Assembly (NCBI GenBank): GCA_026826555.1
Contig: JAKSZT010053881.1
Span: 7,691,926-7,755,925 of the forward strand
DNA from: Tolypeutes matacus
Taxonomy: Eukaryota > Chordata > Mammalia > Cingulata > Chlamyphoridae
Direction: 5' to 3'
DNA: 64,000 nt
Every line of letters begins with the position of its first letter. Position 1 is the first letter of the stretch. Positions 63,669 through 64,000 of this stretch are shown piece by piece. The translations under genes were made by a program, and so were the position numbers. Under the pieces are notes generated by a model. It worked only from the letters and a program-made list of their open reading frames with translations. It made no database searches and was not told where the DNA came from.

Positions 63669-64000
63669 AAGTAGATTGTATTCATGGATTGGAAAACTTG
63701 GTATTGTTAAGAAGACAATTATCTCCTTTATCTGATTATTCGATACAATCCCAATCATAATAGCAGCAAGTTTCTTTTGTAGACACTAGCAAGCTTCTTT
63801 TTATATAGAAATGCAAATTACCTAGAATAGTCACATTTTTGTCAAAAAGGACAAAGTTAAATAAATCACTTGAGTTCAAGACTTATTATAAAGCTACAGG
63901 AGTTAAGACGTAAGAATAAGGTATAAAGATAAACAAAGAGGTCAAGGGAGCAGAATAGAGCCCTCACATTTATGGTCATTTTATTTTCCAACAAAGTCAA
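63669..64000 (+). mobile_element. L1 ORF2 remnant, sense, continuation
   Basis: ATTCATGGATTGGAAAACTT, GGTATTGTTAAGAAGACAAT, TTCGATACAATCCCAATCAT, TTCAAGACTTATTATAAAGC then TACAGGAGTTAAGACG continues the ORF2 order interrupted at 60592. It runs off the window. Confidence 0.8.

Overview
This window looks like intergenic or deep intronic DNA of a eutherian mammal. I find no protein-coding exon, no structural RNA gene and no CRISPR-like array. The open frames are short, scattered over all frames, and mostly lie inside transposable elements. The old mammalian repeats (MIR, L2, L1M, MER5-type hAT elements, MaLR-type LTRs) mark it as eutherian. The young layer points to Xenarthra: dimeric tRNA-derived SINEs of the DAS-SINE type, ending in a GGGG-rich block, an AAATAAAT tail and CTTT; and a 1.4-1.8 kb L1-mobilised repeat family present in four copies. 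The SINE form is not the common armadillo one as I remember it, so a sloth or anteater is my preferred but unproven guess.

Layout. 1-3.4 kb, 5.6-7.6 kb, 28.5-30.6 kb, 31.6-33.9 kb, 40.9-43.5 kb and 45.1-47.3 kb are largely free of recognisable repeats and are the best candidates for conserved regulatory DNA. 3.4-5.4 kb and 7.6-14.6 kb are mosaics of L2, MIR and L1M remnants. 14.7-16.5 kb is the first copy of the xenarthran repeat. 17.9-23.7 kb holds L2, a SINE, a solo LTR, and an old antisense L1M abutted by a younger antisense L1. 24-28.5 kb is mostly old L2, MIR and MER5-type debris plus one xenarthran-type retroposon. 30.6-31.6 kb has an antisense copy of the xenarthran repeat and an antisense LTR. 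35.5-40.2 kb is L1- and LTR-rich and contains an interstitial telomeric tract at a repeat junction. 44.5-45.1 kb is a solo LTR with target duplications. 48.0-49.7 kb is another repeat copy next to a hAT-type miniature element. 50.6-55.9 kb is L1M debris. 59.1-64.0 kb is an L1 ORF2 remnant split by a hAT element, a SINE and a block of about 3 kb of later L1-type insertions.

The best supported observations are the target-site duplications that define insertions to the base (SINEs at 12.7, 18.3, 39.8 and 57.8 kb; xenarthran repeats at 30.7 and 48.0 kb; LTRs at 19.8, 31.2 and 44.5 kb; hAT element at 49.5 kb), the telomeric tract, and the nested insertion history near the right end. I did not find an undescribed protein-based system. 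The most promising less-explained element is the 1.4-1.8 kb L1-mobilised repeat, because its two longest copies seem to start at the same kind of A/T-rich junction. Family names come from remembered consensus motifs, not database searches, and edges without target duplications are good to roughly 10-50 bases.
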